DNA from: Spinacia oleracea
Taxonomy: Eukaryota > Streptophyta > Magnoliopsida > Caryophyllales > Amaranthaceae
DNA: 64,000 nucleotides
Direction of reading: 5' to 3'
Assembly: GCF_020520425.1 (NCBI RefSeq)
Contig: NC_079487.1
Coordinates: 109,526,141 to 109,590,140 of the forward strand
Part shown: piece by piece, positions 23,975 to 36,119 of the stretch
Layout of the letters: each line of letters opens with the position of its first letter
Numbering within the stretch: the stretch's first letter is position 1
Notes under the pieces: model-generated
Told to the model about the DNA's origin: nothing
Seen by the model: only the letters and a program-made list of their open reading frames with translations
Database searches by the model: none
Translations under genes and position numbers: made by a program

Positions 23975-26836
23975 TGTAATCCCCCGTAATTTTATAAATT
24001 TTATTAATATATTTTAACGTATAGTTAATTATGTTTAAATAGAATTCGCGAATTTTAGAAATAAATATATAATTAAACGTATATTTATTTTATTACATTT
24101 GAAATATTTTAACGATTTATGCAATCTAAAATAATTTTAGAATTCTATGTCGAAAAGAATTTGGATTATGAAAACACAATTGAATTTAGAAAACAATCCT
24201 AACCATTTTTGGATTCAAACAAACTCAATTCTAATCCAAGCCCATTTGGCAAAGCCCAAACACTAAAACCCAAAACTCAATCCTCTATTTTCTATCTCAC
24301 GTGAAACAAAAATCACAGCAAACCCTCTTTCTCCATCACTATTCACGTGAACACCCTCAACCCTTTGCTGTACTTGCTGCTTACTACTTGCTGCCGCCCG
24401 GACGCCGTCGTCGACCACCGTCGACGTGCTCCCCCTTTTCCGGTACTCTCTCCTCCTCCCTCTTCTCTTTAGTTTTTCTTTTTCTTTCTTGTTGTTCTCT
24501 CCTCCTCACCGTGTTTTTCTTGGCTGTTCTATTTACTCGGCAGCCACCACCGAGCCGCAACCGCCACCTGCGCAGTCCGTCGCTTAGCCGAGACCACCCC
24601 GCGCTGCACCACTGGTGTCGCGGCTGTTGCCTTGCCCAGCCGGCTCCCCGCCCTCTCTTCCCTTCTTCTTTGCGTGCTATCACCACCAACGCACGCCGCC
24701 CACCAGTGCAACCACCACTCCACAACCTCCATGCTCGCTGCCGCGTGGTCTCCCGCCGGCCAACCTCTTTCTCCCTCTTGAATTGGTTCTTTCTTAAACC
24801 CTAAGTAACTAATTATTTTAATTAATTATAGTTGTTAATTTAAATTATGTTCTTGATAATAAATTTATAATTTTTATGGCTTGAACATGATTTTCAGTTT
24901 TGGGTTGCTAATTATAAACGAATTATTTTCAGTTTTGGTTAATTAAAAATTGAGTTAGGGTTTATTCATGATTTATTAGTTTGAATTAAGTTTTCTTGAA
25001 TTAAAGTTATGAGTTTTGTGATTTAAGTTATAAATTTCAGATTTTGCAAATTATATAATAAAGTTATTAATTTTCAGATTATCAAATTACTTTGAAATAT
25101 TAATTTTGATTGTTTAAAGTATGAAATTCAAGGTTTTTATGATTATTAATCATGGTAGGTTGAGTATGGATTGTTGAATTTGTTGTTTTGAGATACTAGG
25201 AACGTAGATTGACCTTGGTGAAGCTTTCAAATGAATTTATATTGCTGAAAATTTAAAGTACGATGGTTGCAAAAAGTTTTCAACGAATTTCAATCACTAG
25301 TTCAATAACTATGATGCTAGGAAAGCAAATGTTTAAGTTTTGATATTGGGGAAAGTTCTAAATATGTTTAGGATGCATTTAGAATGCTTTATTATGGTTG
25401 CCAATGATTAGGAATTGATTGAGATTACTTGTTGGTTGTTTAGGCGGAGAATTCTCTTTAGGCGACTTTTGAAAGTGTTAAAGTGGCCTATCAGTTTGTT
25501 TACACAAGGTACGTACATACCTGTGTGCTTGGAATGTGTGTTAATTGTTGAAACCATGTTGAATTGTTGATAAACTTGGTTATGTTGATGTTGTTGATGA
25601 ACTTAGTCAGGTTGAAATTGCATGTTTAATACTGTTGGATGAACATATTGAACATATATTGCATTTTGAGGATTATAACATGTTAGTATGGATGATTGAT
25701 GCAAACATGTTTGATTGGGAACACTAGATTACTTAGTATATAATTCAGATCAGTTGATTGTTGTTCCCTTTTAGCTTTTCACTACTTTATGAGGGCGGAG
25801 GACCTTGTTTAGTAAGTTGAAACCTTATACCCATATACAGGGGTTGATCAGTATTAAAGGAAAGATTGGAGTTAATTGGAATGAGTCTTGTTCGATGCCT
25901 TTGTGAGCACTTACTTAATTCCAAGATAAAAACAGTTGTAAATAAACGTGAGTTGTATGCTTTATGTGATTTTTGAGTCATAACAGGGTGTCAATTTGTA
26001 AATCATGTAAAGTGAAACTGAGTAGCAATAGCTTTAGACTGTGCACGTCTAAAGTGACGGACAAACAGGAGTTGGGGTTCATGGTGGTAGCCCATGGCCT
26101 TTCATTCGGACCGGATTGATCACCGCGTCCTATTTTTAGTCAAACGTTCCTCGATATCGCAGGTCACTGAAGTTACGGAGTCGCGCCCGTACCTCGTCTT
26201 CCTTAGTGAAGACTTCTAGCTAGAAAACTCGGTCCATTGCCATTTTAAATTAAATAATATTATTGTTATAAAGGTCTAGTCCAGTCAAGTATAGCTTTCA
26301 AGTCAGTATGTTTTGGTTTTCCTTGCTTATGTTTTATTTAGTATCATGTTAGGATTGTTCGGTTAATAGAATCATGTTAGGATTATCATTTTTTTTAGTA
26401 TGTAGTACTCAGCTTTGCTGATTACGTGCTTTTGCTTGTGCATGTTGATCATGGCTATGCCTTATTGATCCTGTGATGACCCAATCTTTGGTGAGAAGTC
26501 TCTAAGGATCAATAAGTATTGTCCATCTGCAGGTTTGAAGATGTTGCATCATTGGGATCGGGAATAGAGAGCTTGTATTTAGTTTTGATTTGCTAAGTTG
26601 ACTTGGGTTTGTTTAATTGGACTTTAAACTTGTTAGTTGATCTTATTTTTGTTGATTGGTTTTTGGATTAACTATGTAATCGATTATTTATAAACCTAAA
26701 GTTATTTATTATGTTTTCCGCTGCAAAATTCTGAATAAGCCGTTACGTTTTCACACGGGCGATAATGCCTTGATAATTCTCTACGTTTTACATAAAAATG
26801 TTATTTTAGAAAAGAGAGAATTGTCGGGGTGTTACA
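23975..26836 (+). repeat. 5' LTR of the Ty3 element
   Basis: TG...CA termini, 2862 bp. It contains a GC-rich pyrimidine-strand block (about 24380-24770) that yields a long but spurious open frame, repeated in the other LTR simply because the two are near identical. Confidence 0.95.
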
Positions 26837-26839
26837 AAG

Positions 26840-26853
26840 TGGTATCTAGAAGC
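26840..26853 (+). other. Primer-binding site, initiator-tRNA-Met type (imperfect)
   Basis: tggtatctagaagc lies three bases after the LTR. It resembles the common plant TGGTATCAGAGC site with an inserted/changed base, which fits a decayed or variant element. Confidence 0.55.
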
Positions 26854-27275
26854 TAAGGTTTTACTTTAATAAAATTTTAGGCGCCTAACTATCTAGTTAT
26901 TTAAAATAAATTTCTTAAACATCGAGTTTCTACGTATTATAATGTTCAAAAAAATTGGTACTTTTTTTTTGGGGGGCCGATTTCCTTTTATCTTGTTTGA
27001 AAGTATATGATATTTCTTATTTAAGTTCGAAATCAAATTATTATTCAAGTTAAAGTGATACTTTCGACATTTTTATTTTTCTTATTATTTATTATTCAAA
27101 AAAAAAAAAAAATGAGTACACTTTAAAGGAGTTCAATTTTTTTTAAAGTTGTTTCAAGAGTTAGAATTCGTTGTTTAGGAAATATAATTTTTTTCGAATT
27201 AATAACTTTATTTTCGAATTTATTCGCTACGCATTTCCTTAATTTATTTTACTTTATTTTTTATATTTTTATTTA

Positions 27276-28771
27276 CGGAAATTTCATGAAATGCCCTCGA
27301 ATTTTGCCATAATTCACCAAACGCCCATTAAGTTTCAATAATTCATAAAATACCCCTCACAATTCGTACAAATACCCAACATACCCTTACTAATAACGGG
27401 CAGTTAGTCCGCCGTTAGTCAAGTTTCCAATTCACCCAAAAGCCCCTATTCTGAAACTTATTTCACCAAATGCCTCTATTCTGAAACTTATTTCACCAAA
27501 TGCCCCAAATTTAAATATAGCTATTCTGATGTTCCGACAGCTAGTTTTTGTGTTTGAAAAGTTGTTCTTGGTCATGGTTGGCTATAAAAACCCATTTGCC
27601 GAATGGTTCTTGTATTTTAGATGTTATTTTACTTTACTTTGCTAATTTCATAAGATTTGTGTCATGAGTTTTCTTTCAAAATCATCTTCCACACCCAATG
27701 AGTCCACATATATTAGGGTACCTAACAAATTTTGTTATTGTGGTAGGAATGGAGGTTGAAGTGGAGAATTGTTCCATAAGCTCTTCTAGATAGTTGCTAA
27801 TGCTTTTTGGGTAGTTTTTTGCACATCTGTTTTGATCTTGCACATATTCATTGAGTAGAAAACAACATTAAATGTAGTTGGTGCAAAGATGTTTTGTAAG
27901 TGAGGCTAAAAACAGAAATGCTTCCCAGTTTGGTATTTTGTGCAGATTATGCAACATCAATTATGTATGAAATGTGAATTTGTTTCTCATTACTTCATGA
28001 TTACAATACAGTAAAATTACAAACATCAATATCCTCATTTGTATTAAAACTTTGACTACTTTTTGTTGTTGTTTTAGCTTCTTCTTCATTTGCTTCAATT
28101 CTTCTTGCATCTTACTGTTTCGCCTGTTTTCAATACTTTCTCCTTCGTCTAAGCTTCCCCCGCAATATCCTTTGTGTTGTTGCCCCTTGTTTTCTTGCTC
28201 AACTACTCCCTTGCACCATCTCAGATTGTTTTAAGGATCACACTTGTAGTACAACCTTTGTGGATTGAGTGTTGTATCAGAGCTTCGAATGACAAATTTC
28301 CTACCACAATAACAAAATTTGGCAGGTACTCTAATATATGTGGACTCATTGGGTGTGGATGATGATTTTGAAAGAAAACTCATGACAAAAATCTTATGAA
28401 ATTAGCAAAGCAAACCAAAATAACATCTAACTTACAAGAACCATTCAGCAAAGGGGCTTTTATAGTCAACCATGACCAACGGCTACCTTTCAAACACAAA
28501 AACTAGTTGCTGAAACATCAAAATAGCTATATTTAAGTTTGGGGCATTTGGTGAAATAAGTTTCACAATAGGGGCATTTGGTGAAATAAGTTTCAGAATA
28601 GGGGCATTTGGGAGAATTGGAAACTTGGCTAACGGCAGACTAACGGTCCGTTATTAGTAAGGGTATGTTGGGTATTTAAACAAATTGTGAGGGGTATTTT
28701 ATGAATTATTGAAACTTGATAGGCGTTTGGTGAATTATGGCAAAACTCGGGGGCATTTCATGAAATATCCG
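27276..28771. mobile_element. Mutator-like foldback element in the Ty3 internal region
   Basis: A 1496-bp element with very long inverted arms (about 27276-27748 and 28304-28771) begins cggaaatttcatgaaatgcc and ends in its complement. It is flanked by a perfect 9-bp duplication, ttttattta, at 27267-27275 and 28772-28780, the hallmark of Mutator-type insertion. The arms contain a tandem phrase (ttcaccaaatgcc) present two or three times. The 550-bp centre is non-coding, so it is non-autonomous. Related ends appear near 13410. Confidence 0.92.
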
Positions 28772-28972
28772 TTTTATTTATGTTATTATTCTATGTTATA
28801 ATTTTCTTATATTATCGTCCTTTTACTTTGTTATTTAAATTATTTCAATGCTTTAAGTTTATGAGAGATGGGTAGTATAAGAAGGGCATATAAGATAGAA
28901 TTATATGTGCATTAGTAGCTAGTCAATGATAAGAAGTTGATTGTTATGAACGTTCGTGTACTAATTGTTTAA

Positions 28973-29719
28973 GTGTTACATTTAAATGTGCATATAGAAT
29001 TGTTTGCTTCCACCAAATTTATTGCGTTATTGAACTTTGTCTATGATTTGGTTGGAAAATCGTTAGTGAGACATGGAATTGTTTATTTCAGGAATAAAAT
29101 ATTTCTTTCCAAGTACACCAACATAGGATCCTTCGAGAAACTTGATATAGAAACCCCAGATATTTACGTGAAGAAAATCATGTTTGGATGTGAATATTAT
29201 GCTAAAGTTCAAGGGCAACCTATCTTAATGAGAAAGGATATCATAGCAGCTACTATCATTAATTGCTTACCTAACAAATTTCCATACCTAGAACTCAAGG
29301 AAAAGTTTAAAGACATGCATTCTGATAATGGAACTCCAAACCTGGCTAAATATGGGACTTGGGATGGTAGATGGAAATATGATTTAGAAATTCTGACCAC
29401 CATTATTGAGGCGGCAGAAAGTGGGTTTAGAGACGGTAAAATCGTAGGGAGTCATGTTGGAGATGCAGTTACAGAAGAACTTATGGGAGTAAGTGTAAAT
29501 AATGACCTAGAGGAAAATGATGTAGCCGTGGAGAGTGAGAATGTAGGTGTTGAGGCAGAGAATCCTAACCTAGTGGCCCATGAGCCAACCATTGAAATTT
29601 CTAGTGATTCAGATGCAGATCTCGAAAGTGAGCAGGAGGTGGCAAATGAGCCTAATCAAGATGAAGATATGGAAGAAGATGAAGACCCTGAGGAAGAGTT
29701 TGATGATCTTGAGATCTAA
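28973..29719 (+). CDS. Unrecognised 248-codon open frame in the Ty3 element
   Basis: An uninterrupted frame lies between the foldback element and the gag remnant. It opens without an ATG (GTG at 28973), and the first Met is about residue 70 (IMFGCEYYAKVQG), so it may be the 3' part of a longer frame or be spliced. The C-terminal 90 residues are strongly acidic (DEDMEEDEDPEEEFDDLEI at the end). The N-terminal half has mixed hydrophobic and basic residues and no motif that I recognise. It stands out because the neighbouring gag and pol frames are broken. It could be a retroelement accessory protein, a captured host fragment or chance. No function is claimed. Confidence 0.45.
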   Translation: MLHLNVHIELFASTKFIALLNFVYDLVGKSLVRHGIVYFRNKIFLSKYTNIGSFEKLDIETPDIYVKKIMFGCEYYAKVQGQPILMRKDIIAATIINCLPNKFPYLELKEKFKDMHSDNGTPNLAKYGTWDGRWKYDLEILTTIIEAAESGFRDGKIVGSHVGDAVTEELMGVSVNNDLEENDVAVESENVGVEAENPNLVAHEPTIEISSDSDADLESEQEVANEPNQDEDMEEDEDPEEEFDDLEI

Positions 29720-30390
29720 ATTTCACTCCGCAAGTTTCAGGAGAAATGGATACGCAAGAGGCCACAAATATTTTGAAGTCATAAATAGTTAATTTAACTC
29801 TTTTATGTTTTAGAGAATAAGTAGCGAAGCTACAATAGTTTAAAGTTAAAGTTTATTGAAGTTTGAAATGTTCTTTATTATTTTCAAGGATGTAATAAAC
29901 CTTTATGGAGTTAGCAATAAAAGTTAAAATTTTCAAGGAATTATTCTTTATTTTATTTTGAGGATTCCATAATACCCCAACCCCTAGGTAGTACGTCAGG
30001 GATTAATTCTTTATTGTTTGCATACTCAATGTGAATTGTGGGTCAATTTAGTTGCCACAATAATATTAAATGATTTGAGTACATAAAGGAAGTGAGGGCC
30101 AATCTAGACCTCCATGACCAATATGATTCAAAATGTTATGCCTTATGTGCAGCGTGTGAATGCCTTTCGTGAATTATTGAGGATGATTATTTTTCAATGA
30201 TTATTGCATCTTGTAGACGATCGTTGCACCTTCGTAAACGATTGTCGTGCCTTCGTAAATGATTTTATGTGAATATTGTTTATTGAGGCGATCTCTATGG
30301 TCAAAGTAAATATTGCTTGATATAGAATGACATGTAAGTGATGTTTAGAACCTAAGATAGAGTGTATTAATTTCAGGTCGTGTTATAGAA

Positions 30391-30999
30391 TGACCAACAA
30401 TAATGACTTAGTTGTTGCTATTCGCCTCTTGACGGAAAAGATGATCCAAGAGAGAATTGAACGTCCCGATTCTGCTGGGGACATGTTTAAGAGACTAGCC
30501 AAAGTTAAGTCACCATACTTTAAGGGGGAAACTGACCTTACTTTTAGAGAACTAGGTTAGAGAGTTTGAGAAACTGTTTGGGGATATGAACTGTCTTGAG
30601 AACATGAGAGTGGGTCAAGTTGTACTGTACTTGGAAGATGAAGCTGATTTATGGTGGAGAGAAAATGGGGTTAGACTTAGCGCTGTTGAGAGATTCAATT
30701 GGGACTCGTTTGTTACTGCCTTAAGAAAACTCCTTTTATGAGAAAGCAAAAGGCACAAAAATTCATAAACCTTAGGATGGAATGGACTAAGTTTGTACAA
30801 GGCTAAGATAGACATACTGTGAAATTCAGAAAGTAAATGTAAGGAACCATATTGGAAGATTGACCTCGTATAGATGTTTTGGGAAGTCCAAGAACCTTTG
30901 GCTATTTCTGTAATGCGAGTGAGGAAATTGATGAATAGGGAGCGTGAACTATTTTTCTGTAGTGTGTTAAAGGTGAATAAAGAACTTGGAGTCAAAATC
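30391..30999 (+). pseudogene. Decayed gag of the Ty3 element
   Basis: An ATG at 30391 opens a gag-like frame (MTNNNDLVVAIRLLTEKM, then PYFKGETDLTF), which breaks near 30559. A second frame continues with MRVGQVVLYLEDEADLWW, typical of Ty3 gag, and breaks again after 30730. No CCHC zinc knuckle or protease motif follows, so a deletion joins gag to reverse transcriptase. Confidence 0.8.
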
Positions 31000-31002
31000 T
31001 AA

Positions 31003-32570
31003 GGTGTTGCCATTGTGAGTGGATTCATTGACGTGTTTCCGAGTGAAATTGCAAGTATGTTACCTGTTGGAGCCTTTGAGTTCACTATAAACTTAGTTCC
31101 TGGAACGACACCTATAACTAAGGCACCATATAGAATGACACCTCTCGAAATGAGCAAATTAAGACACAATTGCAAGAGTTGTTTCGTTAAGGGGTATATT
31201 AGGCCTAGTGCATCACCGTGGGGAGATCCTGTGTTGTTTGTTAAGGAGAAAGATAAAAGTATGGAATTATGCATCGATTTTAGGGAGCTAAACACCATCA
31301 AGAACAAGTATCCTTTGCCTAGGATAGATGACATATTTGACCAATTGAATGGCGAGAATGTGTTCTCGAAGATTGATTTGTGTTCGAAGTATCACCAATT
31401 GAGAGTAGCTGGTAAAGGCCTAAGACCTCATTAGGATTCGTTATTGTCATTATGGGTTTAGAGTAATGTCGTTTGGGTTAACCAATGCACCTGCCATAAG
31501 TATGGATTTGATGAATGAGATTTTCTACGAATTCCGAATTAAGTTCGTTATGATGTTATTGATGATATCCCTATTTATGCAAGGAATGAGAAAGAGCATG
31601 ACAAACACTTGAGGATTAATTGGAGACGCTTAGGAAGAATCTAGTTTTATTAGATGAAGTATACAAATCTTGAAGTCATATGTGTATAAGTGACACCGAC
31701 GAAAAAGTGAAGGACTAAATTGATTGAGAACTATGTTACGTAAGGGAATAAATCTAAGAGACGATTTGAGTGGTCCAGGATCGTTAGAAATCATTGTTGT
31801 CTGGAAAAGATGAAAAGAAATACATGAATTGATGCAAGAGCTAAGAGTTAAGCCCAAAAGTTATACACCCATGAAAAGTGTAATGAGGTTCGGTAACAAG
31901 GAAAAGTTGAACAGAAGGAGGTTCTGTAGATCATGCTAAGATTCAAGCTGTGAGTGAGTGACCTACTCCAAAGAACGTGTCCGATACTTGAAGTTTTCTA
32001 AGCCTAGATGACCATTATAAGAGGTTGTGAAAGACTTTTCGAAGAGAGCAAAACCAGTGACCAACTTGATGAAAAAGGAATCGAATTTCAAGTGAAGTGA
32101 GAAATGTGAGGAAGCTTTCTAGATTTAGCTGTTGTCGCGTCAATTGAAACCTTATAAGGCTAATTACCAAACCCATGACCTAGAGTTAACTGTTATGGTG
32201 TTATCTACGAATATTTGGAGACATTACCTTTATAGGGCAACATGTAAGATCCTTACCGAGAACAAAAGTCTGAAATTTTGGCAATACGGTCCAGTTGAAA
32301 CTTGGGGACAACATTGAAAATGAATATTGCTTTCCACCCTGCAACCGATAGACAGATTGAGATTACTAACGAAATATATGTTGAAAACCTGTGTTATTGA
32401 CTTTAAGGGTAATTGGAAAAACCACCTAGAGTCGATTGAATTTCTTGTAACAATAGTTACTATGCGAGCTTTAAGATGGAAACTGTTGAGGCATTGTGTG
32501 GAAAGAAGTGTAGAAATCCCAATTGCTACGATTTTAGTGAAAATATAGCTTTGGGGGCATGATTCGTTGA
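31003..32570 (+). pseudogene. Decayed pol (RT, RNase H, integrase remnants) of the Ty3 element
   Basis: 31015-31434 encodes the start of a Ty3 reverse transcriptase ([62 protein letters not shown]) and then frameshifts. 31440-31600 holds FGLTNAP-type text without an intact YxDD. 32130-32290 holds RNase H text (SRQLKPYKANYQTHDLEL, IWRHYLY). 32320-32550 holds integrase C-terminal text. Much of the middle and almost all the integrase core are lost. The element could not supply its own enzymes. Confidence 0.88.
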
Positions 32571-32898
32571 AGTATAAATATCCAAAGTCATTCCCTGGGA
32601 TGAGTTACGAGGGCGTAACTCGTTTTCTTTAAGAGGGGTAGAATGCGATAGAAATTCGCGCTTTTTACCTATTTTTATGGTATTTTTATGCATTTTTATG
32701 CTTATTTTTAGCAACTTATTCATGCTGATGCAAAGTACATAGATTCTCCGCATAAGAAAATGTGTTCGTGAATATTACAAGTAACTTTAAGTTGGCAAAA
32801 GAGTGCACATGAGTGGCACAAGTACTCCTCCAGTAAGAATAATTTGAAAACTTTTGAAAAATGTGTGAATTTTCGTGTCAAGTTTCGGGACGAAACTT

Positions 32899-32916
32899 CT
32901 TTTAAAAGGGGTAGAT
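32899..32916 (+). other. Polypurine tract of the Ty3 element
   Basis: cttttaaaaggggtagat sits directly before the 3' LTR, the expected plus-strand primer. An identical 18-base copy also precedes the 5' LTR at 23957-23974, which is unusual. Confidence 0.75.
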
Positions 32917-35778
32917 TGTAATCCCCCGTAATTTTATAAATTTTATTAATATATTTTAACGTATAGTTAATTATGTTTAAATAGAATTCGCGAATTTTAG
33001 AAATAAATATATAATTAAACGTATATTTATTTTATTACATTTGAAATATTTTAACGATTTATGCAATCTAAAATAATTTTAGAATTCTATGTCGAAAAGA
33101 ATTTGGATTATGAAAACACAATTGAATTTAGAAAACAATCCTAACCATTTTTGGATTCAAACAAACTCAATTCTAATCCTAGCCCATTTGGCAAAGCCCA
33201 AACACTAAAACCCAAAACTCAATCCTCTATTTTCTATCTCACGTGAAACAAAAATCACAGCAAACCCTCTTTCTCCATCACTATTCACGTGAACACCCTC
33301 AACCCTTTGCTGTACTTGCTGCTTACTACTTGCTGCCGCCCGGACGCCGTCGTCGACCACCGTCGACGTGCTCCCCCTTTTCCGGTACTCTCTCCTCCTC
33401 CCTCTTCTCTTTAGTTTTTCTTTTTCTTTCTTGTTGTTCTCTCCTCCTCACCGTGTTTTTCTTGGCTGTTCTATTTACTCAGCAGCCACCACCGAGCCGC
33501 AACCGCCACCTGCGCAGTCCGTCGCTTAGCCGAGACCACCCCGCGCTGCACCACTGGTGTCGCGGCTGTTGCCTTGCCCAGCCGGCTCCCCGCCCTCTCT
33601 TCCCTTCTTCTTTGCGTGCTATCACCACCAACGCACGCCGCCCACCAGTGCAACCACCACTCCACAACCTCCATGCTCGCTGCCGCGTGGTCTCCCGCCG
33701 GCCAACCTCTTTCTCCCTCTTGAATTGGTTCTTTCTTAAACCCTAAGTAACTAATTATTTTAATTAATTATAGTTGTTAATTTAAATTATGTTCTTGATA
33801 ATAAATTTATAATTTTTATGGCTTGAACATGATTTTCAGTTTTGGGTTGCTAATTATAAACGAATTATTTTCAGTTTTGGTTAATTAAAAATTGAGTTAG
33901 GGTTTATTCATGATTTATTAGTTTGAATTAAGTTTTCTTGAATTAAAGTTATGAGTTTTGTGATTTAAGTTATAAATTTCAGATTTTGCAAATTATATAA
34001 TAAAGTTATTAATTTTCAGATTATCAAATTACTTTGAAATATTAATTTTGATTGTTTAAAGTATGAAATTCAAGGTTTTTATGATTATTAATCATGGTAG
34101 GTTGAGTATGGATTGTTGAATTTGTTGTTTTGAGATACTAGGAACGTAGATTGACCTTGGTGAAGCTTTCAAATGAATTTATATTGCTGAAAATTTAAAG
34201 TACGATGGTTGCAAAAAGTTTTCAACGAATTTCAATCACTAGTTCAATAACTATGATGCTAGGAAAGCAAATGTTTAAGTTTTGATATTGGGGAAAGTTC
34301 TAAATATGTTTAGGATGCATTTAGAATGCTTTATTATGGTTGCCAATGATTAGGAATTGATTGATATTACTTGTTGGTTGTTTAGGCGGAGAATTCTCTT
34401 TAGGCGACTTTTGAAAGTGTTAAAGTGGCCTATCAGTTTGTTTACACAAGGTACGTACATACCTGTGTGCTTGGAATGTGTGTTAATTGTTGAAACCATG
34501 TTGAATTGTTGATAAACTTGGTTATGTTGATGTTGTTGATGAACTTAGTCAGGTTGAAATTGCATGTTTAATACTGTTGGATGAACATATTGAACATATA
34601 TTGCATTTTGAGGATTATAACATGTTAGTATGGATGATTGATGCAAACATGTTTGATTGGGAACACTAGATTACTTAGTATATAATTCAGATCAGTTGAT
34701 TGTTGTTCCCTTTTAGCTTTTCACTACTTTATGAGGGCGGAGGACCTTGTTTAGTAAGTTGAAACCTTATACCCATATACAGGGGTTGATCAGTATTAAA
34801 GGAAAGATTGGAGTTAATTGGAATGAGTCTTGTTCGATGCCTTTGTGAGCACTTACTTAATTCCAAGATAAAAACAGTTGTAAACAAACGTGAGTTGTAT
34901 GCTTTATGTGATTGTTGAGTCATAACAGGGTGTCAATTTGTAAATCATGTAAAGTGAAACTGAGTAGCAATAGCTTTAGACTGTGCACGTCTAAAGTGAC
35001 GGACAAACAGGAGTTGGGGTTCATGGTGGTAGCCCATGGCCTTTCATTCGGACCGGATTGATCACCGCGTCCTATTTTTAGTCAAACGTTCCTCGATATC
35101 GCAGGTCACTGAGGTTACGGAGTCGCGCCCGTACCTCGTCTTCCTTAGTGAAGACTTCTAGCTAGAAAACTCGGTCCATTGCCATTTTAAATTAAATAAT
35201 ATTATTGTTATAAAGGTCTAGTCCAGTCAAGTATAGCTTTCAAGTCAGTATGTTTTGGTTTTCCTTGCTTATGTTTTATTTAGTATCATGTTAGGATTGT
35301 TCGGTTAATAGAATCATGTTAGGATTATCATTTTTTTTAGTATGTAGTACTCAGCTTTGCTGATTACGTGCTTTTGCTTGTGCATGTTGATCATGGCTAT
35401 GCCTTATTGATCCTGTGATGACCCAATCTTTGGTGAGAAGTCTCTAAGGATCAATAAGTATTGTCCATCTGCAGGTTTGAAGATGTTGCATCATTGGGAT
35501 CGGGAATAGAGAGCTTGTATTTAGTTTTGATTTGCTAAGTTGACTTGGGTTTGTTTAATTGGACTTTAAACTTGTTAGTTGATCTTATTTTTGTTGATTG
35601 GTTTTTGGATTAACTATGTAATCGATTATTTATAAACCTAAAGTTATTTATTATGTTTTCCGCTGCAAAATTCTGAATAAGCCGCTACGTTTTCACACGG
35701 GCGATAATGCCTTGATAATTCTCTACGTTTTACATAAAAAGGTTATTTTAGAAAAGAGAGAATTGTCGGGGTGTTACA
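32917..35778 (+). repeat. 3' LTR of the Ty3 element
   Basis: The same length (2862 bp) and the same ends as the 5' LTR, with no indels between them. Differences by eye include positions equivalent to 24238, 24540, 25426, 25945, 25974, 26173, 26744 and 26809 of the 5' copy. Confidence 0.95.
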
Positions 35779-36119
35779 ATTTTAGAATTTTAGAAATACA
35801 TTTTAGAGAGAGAAAGAGGAGAGGTTTTATTTTCTCTCAACAGAAGAGAGATTTTTACAGAGTGAAAGAGTAAGAAATACATTTTCTCCTTCTTCTCTCT
35901 CTAATTTTTCTTTTGTATTGCTTCTCTTTTGTTGAAAATGAGTGAATGAAGGAAAATACTAGTTCAATTTGGCAGTTTTCGAAGCAAGAGAATCACAGGA
36001 GAGCATGATATTTTCCGAGGATTGAGATCAAATTTTGAAGATTTATTAAAAGATATTGATGCTGCTGATAAATGTTGATCAAGTGTTTAAGGTACGGTTT
36101 CTTGTTCTTTCGTCTAATG
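35779..36119. other. Unassigned stretch between two retroelements
   Basis: It starts attttagaattttagaaatac, then holds a purine-rich and a pyrimidine-rich run (35810-35930). There is no coding frame, and no LTR end other than the copia-type LTR that starts at 36120. Confidence 0.3.

Larger units (their letters stand above)
23975..35778 (+). mobile_element. Ty3/gypsy LTR retrotransposon (Tekay/Del-like), non-autonomous
   Basis: Two direct LTRs of 2862 bp each, 23975-26836 and 32917-35778, start TGTAATCCCC and end GGGGTGTTACA. Reading by eye, they differ at about eight positions. A primer-binding-like site tggtatctagaagc follows the left LTR and a polypurine tract precedes the right one. Between them are a foldback transposon, a 248-codon open frame and decayed gag, reverse transcriptase, RNase H and integrase remnants in that order. 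Protease and much of pol are missing or frameshifted. The five bases flanking each end (tagat, atttt) do not match. Nearly identical LTRs with a wrecked coding region point to mobilisation in trans. The lineage call rests on the RT wording and long LTRs. Confidence 0.93.

Noticed and set aside
24301-24804. 167-codon open frame, repeated at 33243-33746
   Set aside because: It lies in the GC-rich part of the two LTRs. The duplication simply reflects LTR identity, and the product is low-complexity Pro/Arg/Ser text with overlapping frames on both strands.
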